From NCBI GenBank assembly GCA_945903445.1, contig CAMDNZ010000005.1, positions 39,429 through 103,428 of the forward strand: a stretch of DNA of 64,000 bases, read 5' to 3'. Positions 1 to 7,458 of the stretch are shown piece by piece; position 1 is the stretch's first letter; each line of letters begins with the position of its first letter. Origin of the DNA: Bordetella parapertussis. Its GTDB lineage: Bacteria; Pseudomonadota; Gammaproteobacteria; Burkholderiales; Burkholderiaceae_B. The notes beneath the pieces were generated by a model. The model worked only from the letters and a program-made list of their open reading frames with translations. It was not told the origin of the DNA and did no database searches. The position numbers and the translations under genes are program-made.

Positions 1-110
1 AAATAGCCTGTCGATCGTCCGGGTGAAATTATCCATAATCCCGTTCATCCACCGGCACCCGCCGAACGGAGTGTCTACCTTTTCTTTATTACCGGTTGAA
101 AGGAATATTC
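1..110. other. Window edge, upstream region of the DoxX-like gene
   Basis: No coding sequence is supported here. The only element I can point to is a purine-rich ribosome-binding site (AAAGGA, 99-104) six bases before the ATG at 111. The end of any gene to the left lies outside the window. Confidence 0.5.
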
Positions 111-515
111 ATGTCGATTGCCACTTCTCCCGCTCTGTCCTCCCGCGTTCTTGGCATTTTGCGCATCGTCTCGGCCTACCTGCTGCTGACGCACGCGTCG
201 GCCAAGTTCTTCGCCATTCCTCATGTCGCTTATTTCGATAATCTGCAACTGTTCAGCTTGATCGGTCTGGCCGGCGTGCTCGAATTGGTGGGCGGCGTAT
301 TGTTGCTGATCGGTCTGTTCACCCGTCCGGTGGCGTTCGTGTTGTCGGGCCTGCTGGCTTTCGCTTACTTCATCGGCCATGTGCCCAAGGGCTTTTTCTT
401 TGCGCCGATGATGAACGGTGGTGAATCGGCCGTGCTGTTCTGCTTTGTCTTCCTGTATTTTGCCGTTGCCGGTGCTGGCAGCTTCAGTATCGATAACCGC
501 CGCAACGCCGCTTAA
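111..515 (+). CDS. DoxX family integral membrane protein
   Basis: This is a small, very hydrophobic protein of 134 residues. It has four predicted transmembrane helices, roughly residues 10-30, 45-70, 73-95 and 100-122. An early Arg-x-x-x-Ala/Tyr-x-Leu-x-x-His stretch is followed by 'SAKFF', typical of the DoxX/DoxD-like family. Some family members sit with quinone or thiol oxidoreductases, but most have no assigned substrate. I chose the ATG at 111 because AAAGGA lies at ideal spacing, rather than the in-frame TTG at 96. The gene lies 14 bases upstream of an extradiol-dioxygenase gene on the same strand, so the two are probably co-transcribed. DoxX-dioxygenase pairings are common in Burkholderiales, but the shared substrate is not known to me. 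Confidence 0.85.
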   Translation: MSIATSPALSSRVLGILRIVSAYLLLTHASAKFFAIPHVAYFDNLQLFSLIGLAGVLELVGGVLLLIGLFTRPVAFVLSGLLAFAYFIGHVPKGFFFAPMMNGGESAVLFCFVFLYFAVAGAGSFSIDNRRNAA

Positions 516-529
516 TCGAGGAGTCCGGC

Positions 530-1345
530 ATGTCTGCTTTTCGGATGCCCACTTATTTCATTTCGCATGGCGGCGGCCCCTGGCCCTATATGCCCACCCT
601 GCGTCAGGCGCTGCACAAGCTGGAGGTATCGCTCGTCGATATCGTCCGCCAGATTGGGGGTAAGCCGAAAGCCGTGTTGGTGCTCACCGGGCACTGGGAA
701 GCACCCGCGTTTCAAGTGTCTTCGGGCGAACGTCCGGGGATGATCTACGACTACTCGGGCTTTCCCGCGCATACTTACGATGTGGTCTATCCCGCGCCCG
801 GTGCGCCGGCGGTGGCGCAGCGGGTGGCCGATCTGGCGCAAACCGCAGGCATCGATCTGGTGCAGGATCCGCGCCGGGGGTTCGACCACGGTACGTTCAC
901 TCCGCTGGCCGTCATGTTTCCAAATGCCGATGTGCCCGTCGTCCAGGTGTCCCTGAAGATCGGCTACGACCCCGCCGAGCACTGGGCACTGGGCCGTGCC
1001 TTGGCACCTTTGCGCGACGAGGGTGTGCTGATTTTGGGAAGTGGCCTGAGTTATCACAATCTGCGTCAATTCGGTCCCAGTGCGGCACCGGCATCGGGTA
1101 TGTTCGATAGCTGGTTGCAGCACACGTTGGTCGAGGCGCCCATCGCCGACCGTGAAGCCGCCATCATGCAGTGGGACCGGGCCCCGGCTGCCCGTCAAGC
1201 CCATCCGCAGGAAGATCATTTGATGCCGCTGATGGTCGCATTGGGGGCGGCCGAAGAGGAAAAGGCCGTTCGGGTGTATCACGACGAAGCCTTGTTCGGC
1301 GGGGTGACGGCATCCAGCTGGCGCTTCGGCGAGGCGACGGTCTAG
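530..1345 (+). CDS. DODA-type extradiol ring-opening dioxygenase (LigB superfamily)
   Basis: A 271-residue member of the LigB / DOPA 4,5-dioxygenase-like family (YgiD type). These are non-haem metal enzymes that open catecholic rings between one hydroxylated carbon and its neighbour. Family signatures are visible: an N-terminal 'FISHGGGPWPYM' with a candidate metal-ligand His13, 'LTGHWEAP' with His55, 'GFDHGTF' in mid-protein and 'LGSGLSYHNL' further on. Length matches the family. It follows the DoxX-like gene by 14 bases with a GAGGAG-like ribosome site. The physiological substrate cannot be read from sequence. YgiD-like enzymes often act on DOPA or caffeate in vitro. There is no aromatic catabolic operon nearby. 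Confidence 0.88.
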   Translation: MSAFRMPTYFISHGGGPWPYMPTLRQALHKLEVSLVDIVRQIGGKPKAVLVLTGHWEAPAFQVSSGERPGMIYDYSGFPAHTYDVVYPAPGAPAVAQRVADLAQTAGIDLVQDPRRGFDHGTFTPLAVMFPNADVPVVQVSLKIGYDPAEHWALGRALAPLRDEGVLILGSGLSYHNLRQFGPSAAPASGMFDSWLQHTLVEAPIADREAAIMQWDRAPAARQAHPQEDHLMPLMVALGAAEEEKAVRVYHDEALFGGVTASSWRFGEATV

Positions 1346-1390
1346 GGCCGATTTGCAACGTACTGTATGAATGCTTGCGAGGTGTAGGAA

Positions 1391-1411
1391 CGCTAGGTGC
1401 TAGCGAGCACC
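1391..1411. promoter_or_regulatory. Two mutually exclusive hairpins upstream of the lipid kinase gene
   Basis: CGCTA (1391-1395) can pair with TAGCG (1401-1405), or GGTGCT (1396-1401) can pair with AGCACC (1406-1411). The pairings share bases, so only one can form. There is no T-run. The position is 41-62 bases before the kinase start codon. A regulatory role is inference only. Confidence 0.3.
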
Positions 1412-1452
1412 CAGGTTAATTTCTGCTTTCCGCATTTTTCATCGGATGTTTC

Positions 1453-2454
1453 ATGCCACCAGAATCCGTCCCGCCGGTCGCCAGCGCTGGGTTTGCTGCC
1501 AATGCCGTCACCTTGCGGCCCGATGCGCCTTTCTTCATTGTGCAGAATGCAGGCTCGGGCCGTTCCTCGGCTCAAACCCTGCAAACGGTCATCAGCGAGA
1601 TACTGACGGCTGCGGGTCGCCAGTTTTCGTTTTCCGTAGTCGAAGATCCTCGCGATTTGAAGGCCAAGGCCGAAGCGGCGCTGCGCGACGCACGTGAATG
1701 GGGCGGTGTCGTGGTTGCCGCAGGCGGCGATGGCACCCTGAACGCGGTCGCTAGTGTGATACTGGGTCAAGGTGTTCCTTTTGCCATTTTGCCTCAGGGT
1801 ACGTTCAACTATTTCGGACGAACCTACGGCGTGTCGCAAGACACCGCCACCGCCACGCGGGTCTTGTTGGATGCGGTGATTCAACCCGTCCAGGTCGGCA
1901 TGCTGAACGGCCGTTTGTTTCTGGTCAACGCCAGCCTGGGTCTGTATCCCACCCTGTTGGAAGATCGCGAAGCCTACAAAAAACGCTATGGTCGCAGTCG
2001 CTTGGTTGCCATGTGGTCGGCCATCGTGACGCTGTTCCGTGCGCATCGTCAGCTGCGGTTACGAGTCGATGGCGATGGCGAACGCACGCCGCATACGATC
2101 GATACGCCGACTTTGGTGGTGGGTAACAATGCACTGCAACTGGAACAAATCGGGATCGAGGAGCGCTCGGCACTGGCTCGAGGCCGATTGGTCGGCATGG
2201 GTGCCAAGCCGGTGGGCACACTAGCGCTCTATAAACTGGTCTTGATGGGACTATTCAGTCGTTTGGGCGAGGCTGAAAACGTGTTCAGTTTCGATTTCGA
2301 GCGACTGACCGTCGATCCGCGTGGCGCCAAACGAGTCAAAGTGGCCATGGATGGTGAAATCACGCATCTGCAAGCACCCTTGGTATTTGAGGTGTCGCGC
2401 GAGCGACTGCTCCTGCTGGTGCCGCGTGACGAAAATCTGAAGGAACGCGGATGA
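1453..2454 (+). CDS. Diacylglycerol kinase-family lipid kinase
   Basis: A 333-residue protein with the DAGK catalytic fold. An 'IVQNAGSG' start of the domain lies near residue 29. The nucleotide-binding loop GGDGTLN is at residues 91-97, followed by 'ILPQGTFNYFGR' (GTxNxxAR-like). The C-terminal half resembles the YegS/DgkB beta-sandwich domain and ends with the usual 'VAMDGE' element. Family members phosphorylate diacylglycerol, sphingoid or related lipid head groups at the inner membrane. The actual lipid is unknown. A strong Shine-Dalgarno is not obvious before the ATG at 1453. The stop overlaps the start of the metallophosphoesterase (ATGA), so the two proteins are translationally coupled. 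A PAP2 phosphatase follows, making a kinase/phosphatase lipid set. Confidence 0.88.
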   Translation: MPPESVPPVASAGFAANAVTLRPDAPFFIVQNAGSGRSSAQTLQTVISEILTAAGRQFSFSVVEDPRDLKAKAEAALRDAREWGGVVVAAGGDGTLNAVASVILGQGVPFAILPQGTFNYFGRTYGVSQDTATATRVLLDAVIQPVQVGMLNGRLFLVNASLGLYPTLLEDREAYKKRYGRSRLVAMWSAIVTLFRAHRQLRLRVDGDGERTPHTIDTPTLVVGNNALQLEQIGIEERSALARGRLVGMGAKPVGTLALYKLVLMGLFSRLGEAENVFSFDFERLTVDPRGAKRVKVAMDGEITHLQAPLVFEVSRERLLLLVPRDENLKERG

Positions 2455-3257
2455 GGCGAGTGCTGCACCTGTCCGATCCGCATTTCGGTACCGAACAGCT
2501 TCCCGTCGTCGATGCACTGCTGGCCCTGATTCATCTTTTGCGCCCCGATGCCGTTCTCATCGGGGGCGACGTGACTCAGCGCGCACGCCGCCGGCAGTTC
2601 CAGCACGCCGCCGAGTTTGTGCGCCGTTTGGGCTGCCCATCGGTCTGTATCCCGGGTAATCACGATATCCCGCTCTATAACGTCTTTGCGCGGCTATTTA
2701 ATCCCTACGGCCAGTATCGACGCTGGATGGGCGAGAATCTGGAGCCGGTCTGGCAAAACCCGTTTTTTATGGCGATCGGTGTGAACACCACGCACCCGCG
2801 CCGTCACATAAACGGCGAAATCAGCGATGCGCAAATCGAACGAGTCACTCGGCAGCTCGCAAGCGCCACACCCAGCCAGGTGCGAATCGTGATGGCGCAT
2901 CATCCAGTACGCGCGGCAGAACCCTCGGATCGGGCCAACCTGCTGATCGGTCGCGAACGCGCAGTGCCTGCCTGGCTGGACGCGGGTGCAGATGTGATTC
3001 TTGGCGGACATATACATTTGCCCTACCAACTTCCCGTACAAGGGAATCTGCCGAACCAACGCCAGGGGTGGGTCGTGCAGGCGGGTACTGCCGTGTCCCA
3101 TCGAGTCCGGGGTAACGTGCCGAACTCGGTCAACATCATTGCCCGGTCCGAACACAACGATACCTGTGAGGCGTGCTTCGCCGAACGCTGGGATTTCGAC
3201 AGCCGTCAGCAGCGATTCGAGTTGGTGAATAAGCGGACCCTGGCATTGGCGCGGTGA
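2451..3257 (+). CDS. Calcineurin-like metallophosphoesterase
   Basis: A 268-residue protein with all five motifs of the dinuclear-metal phosphoesterase fold in order: 'HLSDPHFG' (Asp9, His11), 'GGDVTQ', 'GNHDIP', 'AHHP' and 'GGHIHLPY'. There is no signal peptide, so it is probably cytoplasmic. Related proteins include UDP-diacylglucosamine hydrolases, cAMP phosphodiesterases and many unassigned enzymes, so the substrate stays open. The start ATG overlaps the lipid kinase stop by four bases. Being coupled to a lipid kinase and followed by a lipid phosphatase suggests a phospholipid- or lipid-phosphate-related substrate. That is inference from neighbourhood. Confidence 0.87.
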   Translation: MRRVLHLSDPHFGTEQLPVVDALLALIHLLRPDAVLIGGDVTQRARRRQFQHAAEFVRRLGCPSVCIPGNHDIPLYNVFARLFNPYGQYRRWMGENLEPVWQNPFFMAIGVNTTHPRRHINGEISDAQIERVTRQLASATPSQVRIVMAHHPVRAAEPSDRANLLIGRERAVPAWLDAGADVILGGHIHLPYQLPVQGNLPNQRQGWVVQAGTAVSHRVRGNVPNSVNIIARSEHNDTCEACFAERWDFDSRQQRFELVNKRTLALAR

Positions 3258-3328
3258 GTGTCAACCTGGCTGCCGGCAACAGCTGCGGTCGGTTCGCGCG
3301 ATAACAATCGGAATAAAGGAAGGCTACG

Positions 3329-4216
3329 ATGATCGAGGCGATGTCGTGCTATGCGCTAGTCGTGGCGCTCGCCGGTACGGGGGCGGCGGCGCTGTTGGCA
3401 TGGTGGGTGGCAGGTTGGGCGGCAGCCAGGGCGGCGCCTTTACGCCGCGAAAGCGGAGAGGCTCGGCACCGCCATGAGCGTAGCGCATCACAACAGCGTG
3501 GCGAGGCTAGCGAAGCGCAGCACGGTCGCGGGGTGGGGACAGGGCGAGCGAACTCGCATCGACTGACGCCGCGTGCTCGAATGTTATTGGTGGCCATCGC
3601 CTTTGGCGGATCGGCGACATTCGCCGCCATCGTCTGGGCCTTGGCGCAACCCGGCGTTTTGGACACCTTCGACCGAGGTCTCGCCCAAGGTGTTGCTCAA
3701 TCTTTGAGCAGTTTGAGCCTGGCGGGTGTAGCGCAATTCACCAAATTGGGTGATCGTGCCTATCTCATGGGCGTCGCGTCGGCGGTGCTGGTCATTCTGC
3801 TGTGGCGTAAGGATTGGGTATTGGCAGTCGTTTGGGTTGCCGCCACTGCAGGGGGCGGGCTGCTGAACGCCGCGTTAAAAGTGACGTTCGAGCGAGTTCG
3901 GCCCGATCACTCGCATGGATTCGTCCAAACCTCGGGATTCAGCTTTCCCAGCGGACACGCGACCGGCGCAGTCGCCGTCTACGCCATGCTGGCATTCGTA
4001 CTGTTACAGTTCACGCCGCCCGCACGCCACCCGGCTATCTTCGCCGCCGCGACGGCGTTGGTGGTGGGCATCGGCCTGTCCCGGGTGTTGCTGCACGTCC
4101 ATTTCATCTCGGATGTGCTGGCTGGATGGGCGATCACCGGTGCCTGGGTTGCCCTGTGCGTGTTGGCCTTGGACATTGCCGAACGCCGTAGCGCCGTGAG
4201 GGCATCAGTGGTATGA
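3329..4216 (+). CDS. PAP2-family (phosphatidic acid phosphatase type 2) membrane phosphatase
   Basis: A 295-residue membrane protein with the three PAP2 catalytic motifs intact: K184-x6-R191-P192, PSGH at 207-210, and S251-R252-x5-H258-x3-D262. Hydrophobic helices flank them, giving about six membrane spans. Such enzymes dephosphorylate phosphatidate, phosphatidylglycerol phosphate, undecaprenyl pyrophosphate or similar lipids on the periplasmic face. AAAGGAAGG (3315-3323) precedes the ATG. Residues about 37-84, between the first helix and the next, are a polar Arg/Glu/His/Ser-rich low-complexity stretch unlike the rest of the protein. I regard it as a cytoplasmic linker or an in-frame insertion. 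It follows the kinase and phosphoesterase genes, 71 bases after the latter. Confidence 0.88.
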   Translation: MIEAMSCYALVVALAGTGAAALLAWWVAGWAAARAAPLRRESGEARHRHERSASQQRGEASEAQHGRGVGTGRANSHRLTPRARMLLVAIAFGGSATFAAIVWALAQPGVLDTFDRGLAQGVAQSLSSLSLAGVAQFTKLGDRAYLMGVASAVLVILLWRKDWVLAVVWVAATAGGGLLNAALKVTFERVRPDHSHGFVQTSGFSFPSGHATGAVAVYAMLAFVLLQFTPPARHPAIFAAATALVVGIGLSRVLLHVHFISDVLAGWAITGAWVALCVLALDIAERRSAVRASVV

Positions 4217-4411
4217 CCCCCATTTACGACGGCAATGTTGCAATCCTCCAACACCTTGCGGGCTACTCAGGGTCCTTTTGATCGTAAACCGTAGCCAGTA
4301 CCCGCGAATTTTGATGCAATAGCTTCAACTTCCCTTCGCGGAGTTAGGGGGGCGGCAGGCTGGTGTGCTGGATTGCTGCTCTTGTCACTCAAATCAACGG
4401 AGATTTCTTAA
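4217..4411. other. Leader and probable promoter region of the porin gene
   Basis: 195 bases with no gene. A ribosome-binding site (ACGGAGAT) lies just before the porin ATG. A strong promoter would be expected for a major porin, but I see no convincing -35/-10 pair. A run of seven G (in TTAGGGGGGCGG) near 4350 is the only compositional oddity. Confidence 0.4.
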
Positions 4412-5503
4412 ATGAAAAAGACTCTGATCGCTGCCGCCCTGCTCGCCGGTTTCGCCGGTGCTGCTCAGGCAGAAACCCAGGTCACGCTGTACGGTATCGT
4501 CGACATGGGTGTCGGCTACCAAAAAATCAAGGCTCAAGGCCAATCGCAATCCAAGTTCGGCATGAACTCGGGCAACCAGAGCGGTTCGCGTTGGGGCCTG
4601 CGTGGTACCGAAGATCTGGGTGGCGGTACGCGCGCAGTCTTCACGCTGGAAAGCGGTTTCAGCGCCAACACCGGCACGAGCGCACAAAGCGGCCGCCTGT
4701 TCGGTCGTCAAGCTACCGTTGGCTTCGCGAACGATGCATGGGGTCAATTCGACCTGGGTCGTCAAACCAACATCGCTTCGAAGTACTTCGGTTCGATCGA
4801 TCCGTTCGGCGCCTCGTTCGGCGTGGCCAACATCGGTCACGGTTTCGGTTCGGCTAACACCGTCCGTTACGACAACATGGCCATGTACCAAACCCCGTCG
4901 TACGGTGGTTTCCAACTGGGCGCTGGCTACTCGTTCAGCACCAACCAAAACACGGCTTTCCGCACCAACGAAAACGCCCGCGGCATCACCGTCGGTGGTC
5001 GCTATGTCAACGGTCCCCTGAACGTGGCCGCTGCTTACGGCCAAGTGAACGCACCTTCGTCCTTGAACAACGCCAAGGTCCGTTCGTACCTGGTCGGCGG
5101 TTCGTTCGACTTTGAAGTGGTCAAGCTGGCTCTGGCCTGGGGCCAAACCCGCAACGGCTGGATCGGTGGTCAAGATCTGGTGGTTCTGGGCGGCGACGCC
5201 AACCAAGGCGGCTTCGGTTCGTACCGCAGCGGCTTCCGTGCTACCTCGTACCTGGTCGGTGCAACGGTTCCCCTGGGCGCCGCTGGCAACCTGTTCGGTT
5301 CGTGGCAGCGTATCGACCCCAAGAACAGCCTGAGCGCCAACCGTGCTGACAACGAGACCAGCAACGTCTACTCGTTGGGCTACACGTACGACCTGTCCAA
5401 GCGCACGAACCTGTACGCATACGGCAACTACACCACCGACTACGCCTTCCAAAACGGCGTCAAGGGTACCACTGGTATCGTCGGTGTGCGTCACCGCTTC
5501 TAA
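4412..5503 (+). CDS. General porin, outer membrane trimeric beta-barrel
   Basis: A 363-residue precursor. Residues 1-20 are a classical signal peptide ending AQA, and the mature protein starts ETQVTLYG. The sequence shows the alternating pattern of a 16-strand Gram-negative porin: repeated 'YGxVD', 'GSRWGLRGTEDLGGG', 'GRQATVG', 'DLGRQ'. The last residue is Phe after 'GVRHR', the outer-membrane sorting signal recognised by BamA. It closely resembles Bordetella/Burkholderiales porins of the OmpC/Omp32 group. It provides passive diffusion of small hydrophilic, probably anion-preferring, solutes. Codon use looks strongly optimised (for example GGT, GTC, AAC, TTC), as expected of an abundant protein. 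It is monocistronic, with a terminator downstream. Confidence 0.93.
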   Translation: MKKTLIAAALLAGFAGAAQAETQVTLYGIVDMGVGYQKIKAQGQSQSKFGMNSGNQSGSRWGLRGTEDLGGGTRAVFTLESGFSANTGTSAQSGRLFGRQATVGFANDAWGQFDLGRQTNIASKYFGSIDPFGASFGVANIGHGFGSANTVRYDNMAMYQTPSYGGFQLGAGYSFSTNQNTAFRTNENARGITVGGRYVNGPLNVAAAYGQVNAPSSLNNAKVRSYLVGGSFDFEVVKLALAWGQTRNGWIGGQDLVVLGGDANQGGFGSYRSGFRATSYLVGATVPLGAAGNLFGSWQRIDPKNSLSANRADNETSNVYSLGYTYDLSKRTNLYAYGNYTTDYAFQNGVKGTTGIVGVRHRF

Positions 5504-5509
5504 TCGGTA

Positions 5510-5566
5510 TCCCGCTGGTGCAAACCGGCGGGTATCGGCCTGATCGACTCACATTATCGATCGGGC
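5510..5566 (+). repeat. Two hairpins in the porin 3' region
   Basis: Just after the porin stop, CCCGCTGG can pair with CCGGCGGG across TGCAAA (about 5511-5532). GCCTGATCGA (5538-5547) pairs with TCGATCGGGC (5557-5566), giving ten pairs including one G-U. Neither is followed by a T-run. They precede the true terminator hairpin and may protect the porin mRNA 3' end. That role is inferred. Confidence 0.5.
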
Positions 5567-5601
5567 AGAAGAACGACGTCGCGGGCCTTTGGTTTGCGTT
5601 C

Positions 5602-5630
5602 AAAGCCACCCTTCGAGGTGGCTTTTTCTT
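5602..5630 (+). terminator. Rho-independent terminator of the porin gene
   Basis: AAAGCCACC (5602-5610) pairs perfectly with GGTGGCTTT (5617-5625) across a six-base CTTCGA loop. It continues into TTCTT, a T-rich tail. It lies 99 bases after the porin stop codon. Confidence 0.85.
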
Positions 5631-5884
5631 TGCCCGTCGATTTTCAGGCGAATGTTGTGAGATTGCAGCATTTGGGTGGCGCGTATTCTCCATAATCTTG
5701 CTTTAGTGCGGTCGATCGGCGCATAGAGGAAATGTTGCGGTGCGGCGTTGGCGCGATCGCTAAGCGCTTGATTGGCTTACGAAATCCTGAATCGCCCGAT
5801 CAAGCCTCCAGCGCCCGACTCAAGGTGACAAGCCTCGCTCGAATGCTACAATCCTAAGGTTTGTTCACACCTGATGAGCATGAA
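5631..5884. other. Intergenic region upstream of the nuo operon
   Basis: This is the second half of a 381-base gap between porin and nuoA. Apart from the promoter described separately, it holds an inverted repeat, GCTTGAT (5766-5772) with ATCAAGC (5799-5805). In several relatives a tRNA-Leu and secG precede nuoA. I looked for a tRNA and found none. Confidence 0.5.
5825..5852 (+). promoter_or_regulatory. Candidate sigma-70 promoter of the nuo operon
   Basis: GTGACA (5825-5830) and TACAAT (5847-5852) match the -35 and -10 consensus at five of six positions each, with a 16-base spacer. The -10 is 32 bases upstream of the nuoA ATG, a sensible leader length. It is the best promoter-like pair in this gap. 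Confidence 0.55.
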
Positions 5885-6244
5885 ATGAATCTGCAAGCGT
5901 ATTTTCCGGTCCTCCTCTTCATTGTCGTGGCAACGCTCATCGGCTTTGCACTTCTGGCGGGAGGCACCTTGCTGGGGCCCAGCAAGCCCTACAAAGAAAA
6001 ACTCTCGCCGTACGAATGCGGCTTCGAGGCATTTGAAGACGCGCGCATGAAGTTCGACGTGCGCTACTACCTGGTCGCGATTCTGTTCATCCTGTTCGAC
6101 CTGGAAATCGCTTTTCTCTTTCCCTGGGCCATTGCCAACGACGCGGTCGGCTTAGTTGGGTTCTGGACGATCATCGTCTTTTTGGCCATTTTGACCGTCG
6201 GCTTCATCTACGAATGGAAAAAGGGCGCCCTGGACTGGGAATAA
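5885..6244 (+). CDS. nuoA: NADH-quinone oxidoreductase subunit A
   Basis: A 119-residue membrane subunit of respiratory complex I (NDH-1), which couples NADH oxidation and quinone reduction to proton pumping. It has three hydrophobic helices and the hallmark 'KLSPYECGFE' segment in the loop after helix 1, followed by 'MKFDVRYYLVAILFILFDLE' features that form part of the quinone-site loop region. I chose ATG 5885 over the in-frame TTG at 5861 because family members begin MN-x-x-YFPV and the -10 box lies just upstream. It is the first gene of the 14-gene nuo operon, and nuoB follows after 52 bases. Confidence 0.96.
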   Translation: MNLQAYFPVLLFIVVATLIGFALLAGGTLLGPSKPYKEKLSPYECGFEAFEDARMKFDVRYYLVAILFILFDLEIAFLFPWAIANDAVGLVGFWTIIVFLAILTVGFIYEWKKGALDWE

Positions 6245-6296
6245 GCGCTTTTTCTAGCGCTCTCGTAGTTTCCTCGCACCCGCAGCAGAGAACAAT

Positions 6297-6773
6297 ATGG
6301 CAATAGACGGCATTCTCAAGCAAGGCTTCATCACCACCAGCGCAGATAAATTTCTCAATTGGGCCAAGACCGGCTCGATGTGGCCGATGACCTTCGGTCT
6401 GGCCTGCTGTGCGGTCGAGATGATGCACGCCGGTGCGGCGCGCTACGACCTCGACCAGTTCGGCATCATTTTCCGTCCCAGCCCGCGTCAGTCCGACCTG
6501 ATGATCGTGGCCGGCACGCTGTGCAACAAGATGGCGCCGGCACTGCGCAAGGTCTACGACCAGATGCCCGAGCCGCGCTGGGTCGTCTCCATGGGCTCCT
6601 GTGCCAATGGCGGGGGCTATTACCACTATTCCTATTCGGTGGTGCGCGGATGCGATCGCATCGTGCCCGTCGACGTCTACGTGCCGGGCTGTCCACCCAC
6701 GGCCGAGGCGCTGGTCTATGGTCTTTTGCAGATGCAAAACAAGATCCGCCTGACGAACACGATCGCACGTTGA
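6297..6773 (+). CDS. nuoB: NADH-quinone oxidoreductase subunit B
   Basis: A 158-residue peripheral-arm subunit carrying the terminal [4Fe-4S] cluster N2, which passes electrons to ubiquinone. The four ligand cysteines are visible: adjacent Cys37-Cys38 ('ACCAVEMM'), Cys102 ('GSCANGGG') and Cys132 ('VPGCPPT'). Length is normal for proteobacterial NuoB. It lies between nuoA and nuoC, with a 62-base gap to nuoC that holds no gene. Confidence 0.97.
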   Translation: MAIDGILKQGFITTSADKFLNWAKTGSMWPMTFGLACCAVEMMHAGAARYDLDQFGIIFRPSPRQSDLMIVAGTLCNKMAPALRKVYDQMPEPRWVVSMGSCANGGGYYHYSYSVVRGCDRIVPVDVYVPGCPPTAEALVYGLLQMQNKIRLTNTIAR

Positions 6774-6835
6774 TCCGTAGTGGGCAGCCGCCAGTCTGCA
6801 GGCTGCCTGCACAACCGGTTTTATAGCGAATAATC

Positions 6836-7456
6836 ATGACCCGGCACGAAACTCTCAAAAACCAGCTCGTTACGACCTTCGGCGATAACGTATCGCTGAC
6901 CGATGCGTTGGGCGAACTGACCCTGGACGTTTCCGGCGAGCAGTACAGCGCCATTTGCGAGCGTCTGCGTAACGACGCGGCACTGAAATTCGAAACCTGT
7001 ATCGACCTGTGCGGCGTCGATTATCTGTCGTGGGGCAATAGCGTGCGCGAGGCCGAAGCCGTTCGCCGCGAGTCGCATCGCACCCGGTTCGCCGTGGTGG
7101 TGCATCTGCTGTCCTTGACCCATAACTGGCGCTTGCGGGTGCGCGCCTGGGTCGCCAACGACGATTTTCCGGTCATCCCCTCTCTCCTGCCCGTCTGGCC
7201 GTCGGTCAACTGGTTCGAGCGCGAGGCTTTCGATCTGTACGGCATCGTGTTCGAAGGGCACCCCGATCTGCGCCGCATCCTGACCGACTATGGTTTTATC
7301 GGCCATCCGTTCCGCAAGGATTTCCCGCTGTCGGGCACGGTAGAAATGCGCTACGACGCCGAGCAGCGTCGGGTGGTCTATCAGCCAGTCACCATCGTTC
7401 CGCGTGAAGTCACGCCGCGCGTCGTGCGCGAAGACGCCTACGGCGCAGGGCTCTAA
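6836..7456 (+). CDS. nuoC: NADH-quinone oxidoreductase subunit C
   Basis: A 206-residue hydrophilic subunit of the complex I connecting arm. The family signature is complete: 'ERE(A)FDLYGIVFEGHPDLRR', then 'ILTDYGFIGHPFRKDFP'. Here nuoC and nuoD are separate genes. In E. coli they are fused, and separate genes are usual in betaproteobacteria. The stop is two bases from the nuoD start. There is no clear Shine-Dalgarno before ATG 6836, but no better in-frame start exists. Confidence 0.96.
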   Translation: MTRHETLKNQLVTTFGDNVSLTDALGELTLDVSGEQYSAICERLRNDAALKFETCIDLCGVDYLSWGNSVREAEAVRRESHRTRFAVVVHLLSLTHNWRLRVRAWVANDDFPVIPSLLPVWPSVNWFEREAFDLYGIVFEGHPDLRRILTDYGFIGHPFRKDFPLSGTVEMRYDAEQRRVVYQPVTIVPREVTPRVVREDAYGAGL

Positions 7457-7458
7457 TC

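Noticed and set aside
5631..5884. Possible tRNA-Leu before nuoA, as found in some relatives
   Set aside because: No cloverleaf or T-arm/CCA features could be found.
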